Shown here: one piece after another, positions 50,280 to 58,760 of the stretch | Numbering within the stretch: the first letter of the stretch is position 1 | How the letters are laid out: every line of letters begins with the position of its first letter | NCBI GenBank assembly: GCA_016932415.1 | Contig: JAFGCX010000020.1 | Span: 62,001-126,000, forward strand | Source of the DNA: Candidatus Krumholzibacteriota bacterium | Lineage (GTDB): Bacteria; Krumholzibacteriota; Krumholzibacteriia; Krumholzibacteriales; Krumholzibacteriaceae | Direction of reading: 5' to 3' | DNA length: 64,000 bases | Translations under genes and position numbers: made by a program | The notes under the pieces: model-generated | What the model saw: only the letters and a program-made list of their open reading frames with translations | The model's database searches: none | What the model was told of the DNA's origin: nothing

Positions 50280-51817
50280 AGAGCCTGAAAGCTATCTTGA
50301 CCCTTTCCGCCCTGATCGTAATCTTCACGGGAGCCGCTTTCTCTGGCAGGAAAGGTGATCCGATGAAAGACCATACGCGTTCGCCGGCGGTTGCCGGCCA
50401 GTTTTATCCGGACGACCCGGCAAAATTGAGATCTATGATCGAAAATATGCTTTCAAATGCTTCGTCGAAAAAAGTAAAGGGAAGGATCAGGGCGATCGTC
50501 GCGCCCCACGCGGGATACGTATACTCCGGGCATGTCGCCGCCGAGGCTTATTCGCTTCTCGGCCCGCGATACGCCGGAACTGTCATTGTGATCTCTCCAT
50601 GCCATGTCGATCACTTTCCCTATGCCTCGATCTTCACCGGTTCCTCATATACCACGCCACTCGGAAATATCGAGATAAACGAAGAACTTTCTGAAATGAT
50701 AGCATCGAAGACCGAAGCGGTAAGAAGGGACGACAGGGGTCATACCTCGCGCGCCGGCGGAAGGGGCGAACATTCCCTCGAAGTGCAGCTTCCATTCCTC
50801 CAGGTGGTGATCGGAGAATTCCGGCTGGTACCGATAGTGATGGGAGATCAATCTACGGCGCTGATAGAATCGCTTGGCAAAGCCATCGGAGAATCGATCA
50901 AGGGTGAAGATGTTCTGATCGTGGCTTCCACCGACCTGTCCCATTTTCATCCAGCCGATCACGCAAATATTCTGGACGAAGCTTTCATTAAAGCTCTCAT
51001 GGAATTCGATCATGAATCGGTAATCGCCTCGATCGTTTCCGACAGATCCGAAGCATGCGGAGCGGGACCTGTCGCGGCAGCTATAATAGCTTCAAAAACA
51101 GCTGGCGCCGATCGGTGTGAAATAGTCAATTATGCCAACTCGGGCGATATCAGTGGCGATTACAGCAGCGTGGTCGGGTATCTCTCCGCGCTCTTTATCG
51201 ATGATACCTCGATAAAGGAATCTTCGTCAGACATCAGGGCCGCATCTTCGAACGAGGATGATATCTCGCGGGAAGACCGGCTTTTTCTCCTTCGTTATGC
51301 CCGCCGTGTAATAGAAGACAGGCTATCGGGGAAGGAGACCGATGACGATATACCGGACTCCCGCGTGCTGGGAGAAAAACGCGGAGGCTTTGTGACACTA
51401 AAGAAAAGGGGACAGCTTCGAGGCTGTATCGGATATATCGAGGCGATCAAACCACTGGCAGAAACGGTCGCCGAGATGGCCGCCTCAGCAGCCTTTAACG
51501 ACACTCGTTTTAATCCGGTGTCAAAAGAAGAACTCGACGATATCGCGATAGAGATATCAGTTCTTTCTCCGGTAAGAAAGATCGATGACCCGTCAATAAT
51601 CGTCGTAGGCAAGCACGGGATAATCATCACGCGCGGAAGAAACCGGGGGCTGCTCCTGCCCCAGGTAGCGACCGAATGGAAGTGGGACAGAGAGACTTTT
51701 CTGTCGCAGACCTGCGTGAAAGCCGGTCTTGATCCAGACGCGTGGAAACTCGAAGGGACCTTAATAGAGATCTTTTCGGCGGAAATATTCTCCGAGGAGG
51801 AACTCGGACTTCGCTGA
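50276..51817 (+). CDS. fused AmmeMemoRadiSam B (MEMO) and A (AMMECR1) protein
   Basis: The 513-residue protein begins with a signal-like helix (LKAILTLSALIVIFTGAAFSG). The MEMO domain (about 35-300) has SPAVAGQFYPDDPAKL, VAPHAGYVYSGHVAAEAY, SPCHVDHFPYASI, GEHSLEVQLPFLQ and STDLSHFHPADHA; its His/Asp cluster is that of extradiol-dioxygenase-like metal sites. The AMMECR1 domain (about 335-513) has GGFVTLKKRGQLRGCIGYIE, FNDTRFNPV and RGLLLPQVATEWKWDRETFL. Usually the two are separate genes. TTG 50276 follows GGGGGAGG; ATG 50363, with AAAGG upstream, would remove the export signal. Confidence 0.87.
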   Translation: MKSLKAILTLSALIVIFTGAAFSGRKGDPMKDHTRSPAVAGQFYPDDPAKLRSMIENMLSNASSKKVKGRIRAIVAPHAGYVYSGHVAAEAYSLLGPRYAGTVIVISPCHVDHFPYASIFTGSSYTTPLGNIEINEELSEMIASKTEAVRRDDRGHTSRAGGRGEHSLEVQLPFLQVVIGEFRLVPIVMGDQSTALIESLGKAIGESIKGEDVLIVASTDLSHFHPADHANILDEAFIKALMEFDHESVIASIVSDRSEACGAGPVAAAIIASKTAGADRCEIVNYANSGDISGDYSSVVGYLSALFIDDTSIKESSSDIRAASSNEDDISREDRLFLLRYARRVIEDRLSGKETDDDIPDSRVLGEKRGGFVTLKKRGQLRGCIGYIEAIKPLAETVAEMAASAAFNDTRFNPVSKEELDDIAIEISVLSPVRKIDDPSIIVVGKHGIIITRGRNRGLLLPQVATEWKWDRETFLSQTCVKAGLDPDAWKLEGTLIEIFSAEIFSEEELGLR

Positions 51818-51821
51818 TCGC

Positions 51822-54044
51822 TTATCTTCCGATCCTTATCGTGATCGCCGCGAAAAGATGGATCGCCGCGATAAGAACGAGAGTCGACAGCACACCCGCC
51901 ACTGGAAGAAGGAAAAACCCTCCCGTCAGACCGCCGAGCGTGGCACCGAGCAGATCTGTCGAGTAATAGACTGCCGGGACAGAACGCTTTTCTTCATCGT
52001 ACGACAAAGAAACGACGGTCCTGTAGTACGATCCGGTAAGTATGCCCCCCGCGAAAGAGGCTGCGTAAAAGACAATCGGTCCAGCGAGACTTATCATGCC
52101 TTGACCAGCCCTGCCGGTAAGAAGGGCGAAAAGCACGCCGGTGGTGAGAAGGAAACCGATATGCAGCTTCCTGACACTCGATGCCGGTCTTTTCCCTGCC
52201 ATCGACTTTCCGGAAGATCCCAGAGAGATACCTGCCATAAAAAAGGCGCTTAGAAGTATGAGCCCATGGTAAAGCACGCCCGAAATGATCTGGAAGAGGG
52301 TCATTATCGTCATCTGAAGCAGAAAACCGGTAAACCCGGTGATGAATATCGCCGTTCTGTCGATCGCCCGTTTACGGGTCATAAAGATCAGTGACGAGAT
52401 AGCCGTAAATATCAAAGCAGCGTATAAAAATCCCGGAACGCGCGCGAGCATCTCAAGTATATCAGCGGCGCCACTGCTTTTTCTTTCCGCTTCCAGTATC
52501 ATCTCATGGTATGGAAGGACCGGATGGAGATCGCTGTTTACGCCTGCTTCGGGACAGCTGCCAAGACTCGCTTCGAGAGCATCGAACCTTTCTGGAGAAA
52601 GCCTTGAAGGAAGATATGCTTCATTCACGTAAGATGCGTCGAGTTTTCTATCGTGAAGATTCCCAAGGAGCCTCTCTCCGATTCTCCCGGGAACAGCCCC
52701 GGCGATGAAATGCGCTGTACTTCCCGGAATCATCCCGACATCGCCGAATACTTCTTCAAGAGTCTTCTTCAGAATGCCCAGAACAACGCACTGTCTTCCG
52801 GAAATGTAATTCTCCGAGGAAGGATGGGATATGTCGAATATCCCTCCGGCAGCAAGGGCTTTCCTGGCCGACAGGAAAAACTCTCTGGTATAAAACCGGT
52901 TCCACAGGATATTGACCGGGGCGGGGACCGAGACGATTATCAGATCGTATTTTTTTTTCGAAGAGAAAAGAAGAGCCCTGGGATCGCCGAAAACCCGGTC
53001 GATTTTCAGTCCTTCCAGCCGGTAGACTCCTGGCCCGCCCGGCACTGTTCTATCGATGCCTTCGACCAGCCTGGAGACCCCTTCGTCAAGTTCCATCAGA
53101 TCGATCGATTTTACCGAGGGATGTTTTGACGCTTCATTTACAACCCCCTCCGACAAAGAACCGATTATGAGGACGTCACGGGGATCGTCGTGGCAGAGAA
53201 GGGGAATATCGACTGCTTCCTCGATTCTTTCTGGCTCTGGGATCGAGAATATCCTTCCGCCCCCAGCGTATACGGAAAGCATATCCTCGCGCTCCACCGC
53301 GACAAGTTCAGCGTATTTCGAAGAGATGAATCCCCTTAACTGATACCCCGGGAAAACAGCGGATATCGACGACTCGTCGATTATCGCAAGCGCGGGCAGA
53401 ATGGCCGCGCACAAGATTGCTCCCGCGGCGATTACCGCCGGCAACTTCCACCCCGGCCTGAATCTGACAAACGAGGAGACGAGTACGGTCATGAATATTA
53501 TGAATGATGCTTCAAGCTGCGAGAATCTTCCGATCAGAACGAATGAAAACAAAAGCGCCCCGGCTACCGAACCGGCCGCTTCGGACCTGTAAACAGAGGT
53601 TATACTCTCGCGCATATCGGCGAACTTTTTCCTGAAAAGAAGACTCGCAGTATTGTAGATCCATCCGTACAGGAAAGTAAAAGGAGCGATGATGAAGAAG
53701 GAGAAGGTCAAAGCCTTGAAATAACCGGGGAATTCACCGCGAGCCTCCTGGAGAGGACCGCGTGACAACCTTATCAATATAACGGTAAGAGGTAGTAGCG
53801 ACCCGGCTGCTATGGAAAGGATCCGGGTCAAACTTTCGCGGTCAGTGATCCTGGCTGTCATTCTTCCACCAAGAAGACCTCCCGCGGCGATCCAGAACAG
53901 CCATGAAGCGAGAAGAAAACCTATCGTGAATTCAGTACCGTGAAACAGCCCGAGAAGTTCCCTCAGGAATACAGCCTGGGCTGTCACAGCGCATGCCCCA
54001 AGGATCAGTATCTGGGGCCTTCCCGGATAGATATCGCCATTCAC
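51822..54044 (-). CDS. membrane protein with a degenerate spermidine-synthase-like domain
   Basis: The 740-residue protein has about six N-terminal helices (to about 225), a soluble Rossmann methyltransferase-like domain (about 230-490) and about seven C-terminal helices. The central domain aligns with spermidine synthases: DVLIIGSLSEGVVNEASKHP, SIDLMELDEGV, FGDPRALLF and NRFYTREFFLSARKALAAGG. The glycine-rich GGGDG loop is GSLSEG, and the catalytic D-x-P-D/E-P segment reads VSVPAP, so aminopropyl transfer is doubtful. It converges on the MEMO-AMMECR1 gene with 4 bases between. Function unknown. Confidence 0.78.
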   Translation of the reverse strand: MNGDIYPGRPQILILGACAVTAQAVFLRELLGLFHGTEFTIGFLLASWLFWIAAGGLLGGRMTARITDRESLTRILSIAAGSLLPLTVILIRLSRGPLQEARGEFPGYFKALTFSFFIIAPFTFLYGWIYNTASLLFRKKFADMRESITSVYRSEAAGSVAGALLFSFVLIGRFSQLEASFIIFMTVLVSSFVRFRPGWKLPAVIAAGAILCAAILPALAIIDESSISAVFPGYQLRGFISSKYAELVAVEREDMLSVYAGGGRIFSIPEPERIEEAVDIPLLCHDDPRDVLIIGSLSEGVVNEASKHPSVKSIDLMELDEGVSRLVEGIDRTVPGGPGVYRLEGLKIDRVFGDPRALLFSSKKKYDLIIVSVPAPVNILWNRFYTREFFLSARKALAAGGIFDISHPSSENYISGRQCVVLGILKKTLEEVFGDVGMIPGSTAHFIAGAVPGRIGERLLGNLHDRKLDASYVNEAYLPSRLSPERFDALEASLGSCPEAGVNSDLHPVLPYHEMILEAERKSSGAADILEMLARVPGFLYAALIFTAISSLIFMTRKRAIDRTAIFITGFTGFLLQMTIMTLFQIISGVLYHGLILLSAFFMAGISLGSSGKSMAGKRPASSVRKLHIGFLLTTGVLFALLTGRAGQGMISLAGPIVFYAASFAGGILTGSYYRTVVSLSYDEEKRSVPAVYYSTDLLGATLGGLTGGFFLLPVAGVLSTLVLIAAIHLFAAITIRIGR

Positions 54045-54047
54045 CTG

Positions 54048-54461
54048 TCAGTTTTCATTGTTGAAGTAATCCTCTTCAAAAACCCTGGTAAAATCGTACC
54101 GGTCCCTGAAATCCTCTATACTGTCTTCAGCAGTCTTATCCAGAATACCGTAATCTACCAGTCTGAAAACAATATTGCCCACATCTTCAGTCTCGAAAAT
54201 ACCCCATGAATTAAGTACTTCCTTCGCCATGGGACCATACCTGGATGAAGCGTAGATCCTGAGGCCGTCGAGGAGTATCTCTCCCGAGATATGCCGGGGC
54301 ACTTTAAGAGAGTTCTGGATCTCGTCTATTACAAGCATCACGAAAACGTAAGCTTCCCCCTTGTAACGGGGATAATTCTTTGTTATCAGTTCTATCCAGC
54401 CATCTTCCGCGGATCTGTCTTCCATCATCATTCTTTCGATAAGATCGTATCCTTTTCCCAC
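54048..54461 (-). CDS. Minf_1886-family protein
   Basis: The 137-residue cytoplasmic protein matches a small conserved bacterial family of unknown role: ITKNYPRYKGEAYVFVMLVI, RHISGEILLDGLRIYA, RYGPMAKEVLNSWGIFETED, VFRLVDYGILDKTAEDSIED and a final YDFTRVFEEDYF. It overlaps the nadB 3' end by 34 bases if GTG 54461 is the start; ATG 54431, overlapping by 4, is as likely. The same-strand spermidine-synthase-like gene follows 3 bases later. Confidence 0.8.
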   Translation of the reverse strand: MGKGYDLIERMMMEDRSAEDGWIELITKNYPRYKGEAYVFVMLVIDEIQNSLKVPRHISGEILLDGLRIYASSRYGPMAKEVLNSWGIFETEDVGNIVFRLVDYGILDKTAEDSIEDFRDRYDFTRVFEEDYFNNEN

Positions 54462-56002
54462 CGGGGGTCGGTATCGGGGTGATCGGCGTTGAAATGCAGC
54501 CCTCTTGATTCCTTCCTCATAAGTGCTGACTCGATTATCAGGCTGCTGACAAGGACTATGTTTCTGAGTTCGATTATATCTGCCGACACGCCGTATTCCG
54601 AATAAAGTCTTCCAACCGTCTCTGATATCTGCCTCATCCTGTCTCTTGCTATACGCAACCTTTCATCGCTTCGCACTATCCCGACGTAATCCCACATGAC
54701 CCTTCTCGCCAGATCCCAGTCGTGATCGATGATCACGGTCTGCAATCTCTCGGGGTCGCTGATCCTCGGGCAACCCGCCTTGATATTTTCTGGATCTACC
54801 GTGCGCCTTTCGGATCTCGATACGAGCGTGGCGCATCTGTCAGCCATCACAATCGATTCAAGAAGGGAATTACTTGCCAGCCTGTTCGCTCCATGCACCC
54901 TCGAGCATGCGACTTCACCTATCGCGTATAATCCATCCAGGTTCGTCTCTCCGTTTATAGTCGCCAGCACTCCTCCAACCATATAATGCGCCGCCGGCAC
55001 TACCGGTATCGGTTCCTTTCTTATATCTATCCCGAACTCCATGCAGGATTGAAATATATATGGAAATCTTTTCATCAGCCATTCTCCCGGGCGGTGGGAG
55101 ATATCAAGCAGTACAAATTTCTCTCCGCTGTTTTTCATCTCGGTATCGATCGCTCTCGCCACTATATCCCTCGAAGCGAGTTCTCCACGGGGGTCGTAAT
55201 CGGTCATGAATTCTACACCGGCATGATTCTTAAGGATCGCTCCTTCGCCTCTTAACGCTTCGGAAATCAGCCTCGATTTCGCTTCAGGGTGGTAGAGGCA
55301 TGTCGGATGGAACTGTACGAACTCGAGATTGGCTATCCTCGCTCCCGCCTGGTAAGCCATCGCTATTCCGTCACCGGTCGCCACGTCCGGGTTCGACGTA
55401 TAAAGATATGTCTTTCCCGCGCCACCGGAGGCCAGGATGGTACTGGGACTCAGGCAGGCTGTGATCTCATGTTTCTCGATATCGAAGAGGTACGCCCCGC
55501 ATATCCGCCCCTTTTCGTCCTTTATCAGGTCGATCGCCAGTTGTCCCTCCACGAGTCTTATCGACCTGTGCTCCTTGCAGCTCTGGATGAGCCTCTCTTC
55601 AAGTTCCCTTCCTGTAAGATCACCGTAATGGACGATCCTCGATTTCGAGTGTCCTCCCTCTCGTCCGAGCTGAAGTGGCCCGTTTTCCCCTTCCCTGCTG
55701 AACCGGACACCGAGCCTGATCAGCTGCTCGATCTTGTCAGGGCCTTCAGTCACCATTATCCGCACAGATTCGGGATCTGAAAGTCCCTTACCTGCCATCA
55801 GAGTATCTGATATATGCAGTTCCACCGAATCGCCCGAATCGATCACTGAAGCGATCCCTCCCTGAGCGTAGTTGGTATTCGACTGCTCGGCCTTTTTCTT
55901 TGTCACGACGAGCACATCGGCGTTATCCGCCGCTCTCAGCGCGAAATAGAGGCCGGACGCTCCACTTCCAATGACAAGCATGTCTGTCGTGATTTTTTTC
56001 AC
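54428..56002 (-). CDS. nadB: L-aspartate oxidase
   Basis: The 524-residue flavoprotein has the FAD dinucleotide motif VIGSGASGLYFALRAA (about 10-25), TNYAQGGIASVID, EGGHSKSRIVHYGDLTGREL, and the active-site region FVQFHPTCLYHPEAKSRLISEALRGEGA, AAHYMVGGV, GANRLASNSLLE. The C-terminal helical domain ends normally. It oxidises L-aspartate to iminoaspartate, first step of NAD synthesis. NadA and NadC are not in the window. The extension after about residue 505 is short. GTG 56002 follows AAGGAAG. Confidence 0.94.
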   Translation of the reverse strand: MKKITTDMLVIGSGASGLYFALRAADNADVLVVTKKKAEQSNTNYAQGGIASVIDSGDSVELHISDTLMAGKGLSDPESVRIMVTEGPDKIEQLIRLGVRFSREGENGPLQLGREGGHSKSRIVHYGDLTGRELEERLIQSCKEHRSIRLVEGQLAIDLIKDEKGRICGAYLFDIEKHEITACLSPSTILASGGAGKTYLYTSNPDVATGDGIAMAYQAGARIANLEFVQFHPTCLYHPEAKSRLISEALRGEGAILKNHAGVEFMTDYDPRGELASRDIVARAIDTEMKNSGEKFVLLDISHRPGEWLMKRFPYIFQSCMEFGIDIRKEPIPVVPAAHYMVGGVLATINGETNLDGLYAIGEVACSRVHGANRLASNSLLESIVMADRCATLVSRSERRTVDPENIKAGCPRISDPERLQTVIIDHDWDLARRVMWDYVGIVRSDERLRIARDRMRQISETVGRLYSEYGVSADIIELRNIVLVSSLIIESALMRKESRGLHFNADHPDTDPRWEKDTILSKE

Positions 56003-56024
56003 CAGGACTTCCTTTCGTTACCAG

Positions 56025-56054
56025 ATAATAGGTAAAAGAAGTCTGGAGAGGCAA
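56025..56054 (-). promoter_or_regulatory. candidate promoter of nadB
   Basis: On the - strand TTGCCT (56054-56049) and TATTAT (56030-56025) are 18 bases apart, giving a short leader of about 15 bases to GTG 56002. The remainder of the 233-bp gap holds the divergent sigma-54 promoter. Confidence 0.42.
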
Positions 56055-56166
56055 CATAAAGAAGTGCATTCTGCATAAAGAGAGGCCGACGGAGTTTATC
56101 CCGATATTTACGGTTTTGTAACTATAATTAACACAAGACATTAGACTTTACAGCATGACCGTGTCC

Positions 56167-56182
56167 TTGGCACAAACATTGC
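56167..56182 (+). promoter_or_regulatory. sigma-54 (-24/-12) promoter of the 205-residue lipoprotein gene
   Basis: The sequence TTGGCACAAACATTGC keeps every strongly conserved base of TTGGCAC-N5-TTGC with exact spacing. The expected start near 56194 gives a leader of about 40 bases containing GAGGAGG before ATG 56236. No enhancer-type inverted repeat is obvious upstream. It is the best sigma-54 match in the window. Confidence 0.65.
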
Positions 56183-56235
56183 GTAACCCTCTCTGAAAAC
56201 TATTAAATGCCAGATATCGACGAGGAGGTTACCCG

Positions 56236-56853
56236 ATGTCCGTAAGAAATTTCGCCACTCTGGCTGTAATTTTACTAGTCGCTGCAGTGACTTTCACCGC
56301 AGGCTGCGACACAGATTCCAACTACGACGAGAGAACGATCGTTTATGTCAGCAATGTAAACGAGGGATACCCGTTCATCGCCGATGTCATCAATCAGGGC
56401 GATTCGCTTTATTACAAGGACACTTTTGTTTACAAGTATGAAGATGATTACATCGTGGAAGACTGGATGAAGGTCGAGATCCACAACAGGCCCTATAACA
56501 GTACTATAGACCCGACGACGAGCGCTCTCGGCGATTTTCTCGTCACGGGATATACGGTGGAGTTTGTAAGGCTCGATGGCGGACCTGAGGTCGTCGCTCC
56601 CTTCACCGGCGAAATGAGCCTGCTCGTGCCGGCGAATACGATCGTCGAAGCCTACTTCCTGGCGGTTCCTTACGTCGCGAAAAACACCGGGATACTCCTG
56701 GGAGTCCAGTATACTACACAGGAGATCATGACCAATATGCAGGTGACTTTCCACGGGCATGAGATCCAGACGGACAGGGAGATCGATTTCTCGGCGGGAG
56801 TAATGGTCAACTTTGCCGACTGGCTTGGAAAAGAGGACCCGAACGAGCATTGA
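56236..56853 (+). CDS. lipoprotein of unknown function under a sigma-54-type promoter
   Basis: The 205-residue protein has a signal helix and lipobox FTAGC (Cys24), followed by CDTDSNYDERTIVYVSNVNE. The mature chain is beta-rich with many aromatic residues (YPFIADVINQGDSLYYKDTF, VTGYTVEFVRLDGG, GILLGVQYTTQE) and may be an Ig- or beta-sandwich-like domain. No family recognised. It is a single gene with its own promoter and a strong terminator, so it is probably expressed in a specific condition. GAGGAGG precedes ATG 56236. Confidence 0.75.
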   Translation: MSVRNFATLAVILLVAAVTFTAGCDTDSNYDERTIVYVSNVNEGYPFIADVINQGDSLYYKDTFVYKYEDDYIVEDWMKVEIHNRPYNSTIDPTTSALGDFLVTGYTVEFVRLDGGPEVVAPFTGEMSLLVPANTIVEAYFLAVPYVAKNTGILLGVQYTTQEIMTNMQVTFHGHEIQTDREIDFSAGVMVNFADWLGKEDPNEH

Positions 56854-56861
56854 TCACGCGA

Positions 56862-58061
56862 TCACCGGGTAATCAGAATAGAATTGATGTCAAACGATCC
56901 GTCCCCCGGGGCGGATCGTTTTTCATTGTCCCCTCCGGACTGAGCGGATATCTTCATCTCTATCTCGAGAGAGTAGACATCAGCCTTCTGATCTATCAAT
57001 GGAAAAGATTTGGCCCTGTCCTTTTCCGTCGTAATAAAGACTGTACTACCACTTCCTTCCGACAGGATCCTTTCGATCTCTTCTTTAGTATATGACGCGT
57101 GGTCAGGATAACGGATCGACCTGACAGGCTCGATCCCGACTTTTCTTACCGTTGATTCGAACGAATCGGGCCTGGCGATACCTGAAAAAAGGATGACTTC
57201 TCTCCCCTGGCAGACTGAAAAGGGAAGTATCTTGCCGCGCTGGTCTCTAAGTCCCGACGGAAGATGCTCGGCAAAAAATATCTTTTTCCCCTCGACATAC
57301 CGGCGGACCCTCTCAGGCACGGTCCTGTCCGTTGCCCTGGTGAATATCACTACATCGGCCCTTCTCGCCGACGAACCGGGTTCTCGTAGCGTTCCCGCCG
57401 GAAGGAGCCATCCCTTGCCAAGTGGAGCGTCATGGTCGAGAAGAAGGATATCTATGTCCTTCCATATCTCTCTCTGCTGGAAGGCGTCATCGAGGAAGAT
57501 ATGGGTGGGCCCGAATAGTCTTGTAGCCGTTCTGACGGCACGGTCTCTGACGGGGTCGACGATAACGATGAATCCTCGCCGGGCAAGCATCGCAGCCTCA
57601 TCTCCGAATGCCGCGGCTTCGGCGTCTTTTTCCACACGACCTTCAGAAACCAGACGGGAAATAAAGAGTTCCGCAGATATGTAATCTTCATCTTCCTGGT
57701 GCCACGCACCGTTCTCCGCCGATATTACAACGCTCTTTCCCGCTCGTTCGGCGGCTCCCCTGTATCCCCTTGTTACTATTACCGGCTTTCCACCCGCTTT
57801 TTTCACTGCACCGGCAAAGGCGATCACAGCCGGGGTCTTTCCGCCTCCACCTATCTCGATATTTCCGATCGAGATCGTCAAGGGTCCGCTTTCCTGTCTT
57901 TCTCTCCCCTCTTTTTTTCCCGTTCCATATCTTCTGGACAGATACAGGTATTCCCAGTAAAGAGCGGCCAGAAGATAGCGCAGCGGTAACAGAAACGCCC
58001 AGCCTCCCCGTCCGGCGAATACCCTCAGCCGGCGGTCATATCTTTCGATAATCTCCATCAT
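56862..58061 (-). CDS. lpxK: tetraacyldisaccharide 4'-kinase
   Basis: The 399-residue enzyme phosphorylates the lipid A precursor at the 4' position at the inner face of the inner membrane. The N-terminal membrane-associated helix (FLLPLRYLLAALYWEYLYLS) precedes SIGNIEIGGGGKTPAVIAF, the LpxK Walker A. VTRGYRG, GDEAAMLARR, FLDDAFQQREI and GKGWLLPAGTLREP (family signature) follow. The last 30 residues (QSGGDNEKRSAPGDG…) form a probable disordered extension that contains the overlapping terminator DNA. The start overlaps the acyltransferase stop by 4 bases. Confidence 0.92.
   Translation of the reverse strand: MMEIIERYDRRLRVFAGRGGWAFLLPLRYLLAALYWEYLYLSRRYGTGKKEGRERQESGPLTISIGNIEIGGGGKTPAVIAFAGAVKKAGGKPVIVTRGYRGAAERAGKSVVISAENGAWHQEDEDYISAELFISRLVSEGRVEKDAEAAAFGDEAAMLARRGFIVIVDPVRDRAVRTATRLFGPTHIFLDDAFQQREIWKDIDILLLDHDAPLGKGWLLPAGTLREPGSSARRADVVIFTRATDRTVPERVRRYVEGKKIFFAEHLPSGLRDQRGKILPFSVCQGREVILFSGIARPDSFESTVRKVGIEPVRSIRYPDHASYTKEEIERILSEGSGSTVFITTEKDRAKSFPLIDQKADVYSLEIEMKISAQSGGDNEKRSAPGDGSFDINSILITR
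56893..56923 (+). terminator. intrinsic terminator of the lipoprotein gene, inside the 3' end of lpxK
   Basis: A 9-bp stem AACGATCCG / CGGATCGTT with a GC-rich loop is followed by TTTTT on the + strand. It lies 40 bases after the lipoprotein stop. The same DNA on the - strand encodes about residues 379-389 of LpxK, near its C-terminus. Confidence 0.82.
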
Positions 58062-58741
58062 GCGTCCTCATGCGGCCATAGATCGATCCCACTGTACCCT
58101 ATCTCCCGATCGAGCCGCCTTGTCAACACGCCAAGTGAATCCTCAAGGGCAAGCCTTATCCTTTCCCTCTCTTCAGGATCACTGTCACGGGAAACGCTAA
58201 AAGGCTTTTCGTATTCGATTATCACTTTCGCGAAAGGGTACGGGATCTGGAACCTGTCCCAGGAACGGGTAAGGAACCTGCCTTTGGCCGTGCAGGAGAC
58301 CGGTATGACTGCTTTCGAGGCGAGCCTCCCAAGCTCGATCGCTCCCTGTTGAACGATCCCCCGCGGGCCCCTTGGCCCATCGACTGTCAAGGCGATATCT
58401 ATCCCATTCTTCAGAAGAGAGGTCATCGTCATCAGCGCCCTTGCCCCACCTCGCGTACTCGATCCCTTTACATGACCGTATCCGAGACGCTCGATCGTCT
58501 TTCCCATAAGATCGCCGTCGTAGTGTTCCGAGGCTAGCACATGAACATTCCGGTTTCTATGCGACCAGGTCATTGCCAGCATCCTTCCGTGCAGAAAGGC
58601 AAATACCACCTGCCCGGATAACGCCCTTGCTTCATCCAGATGACCGGTCCCCCGCCATTCTATCCTCAACGTGACCCCTAGTAACCTGATGAAGATCGCT
58701 CCGAGGAAACTCGCCACCGATCGATTCACCCTGATTTTCAT
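58058..58741 (-). CDS. DUF374 lysophospholipid-acyltransferase-family protein
   Basis: This 227-residue protein is related to lipid A late acyltransferases and to 1-acyl-G3P acyltransferases. FAFLHGRMLAMTW carries the catalytic His of a modified H-x4-D motif, and LTVDGPRGPRGIVQQGAIEL the substrate loop; PVSCTAKGRFLTRSWDRFQIP follows. A hydrophobic N-terminal helix anchors it. DUF374 genes habitually lie between lpxB and lpxK, and a role in secondary acylation of lipid A is likely. ATG 58741, with GAGGTGG upstream and 19 bases after the lpxB stop, is preferred over TTG 58780. Confidence 0.83.
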   Translation of the reverse strand: MKIRVNRSVASFLGAIFIRLLGVTLRIEWRGTGHLDEARALSGQVVFAFLHGRMLAMTWSHRNRNVHVLASEHYDGDLMGKTIERLGYGHVKGSSTRGGARALMTMTSLLKNGIDIALTVDGPRGPRGIVQQGAIELGRLASKAVIPVSCTAKGRFLTRSWDRFQIPYPFAKVIIEYEKPFSVSRDSDPEERERIRLALEDSLGVLTRRLDREIGYSGIDLWPHEDA

Positions 58742-58760
58742 AAGGAGACCACCTCTGCCG

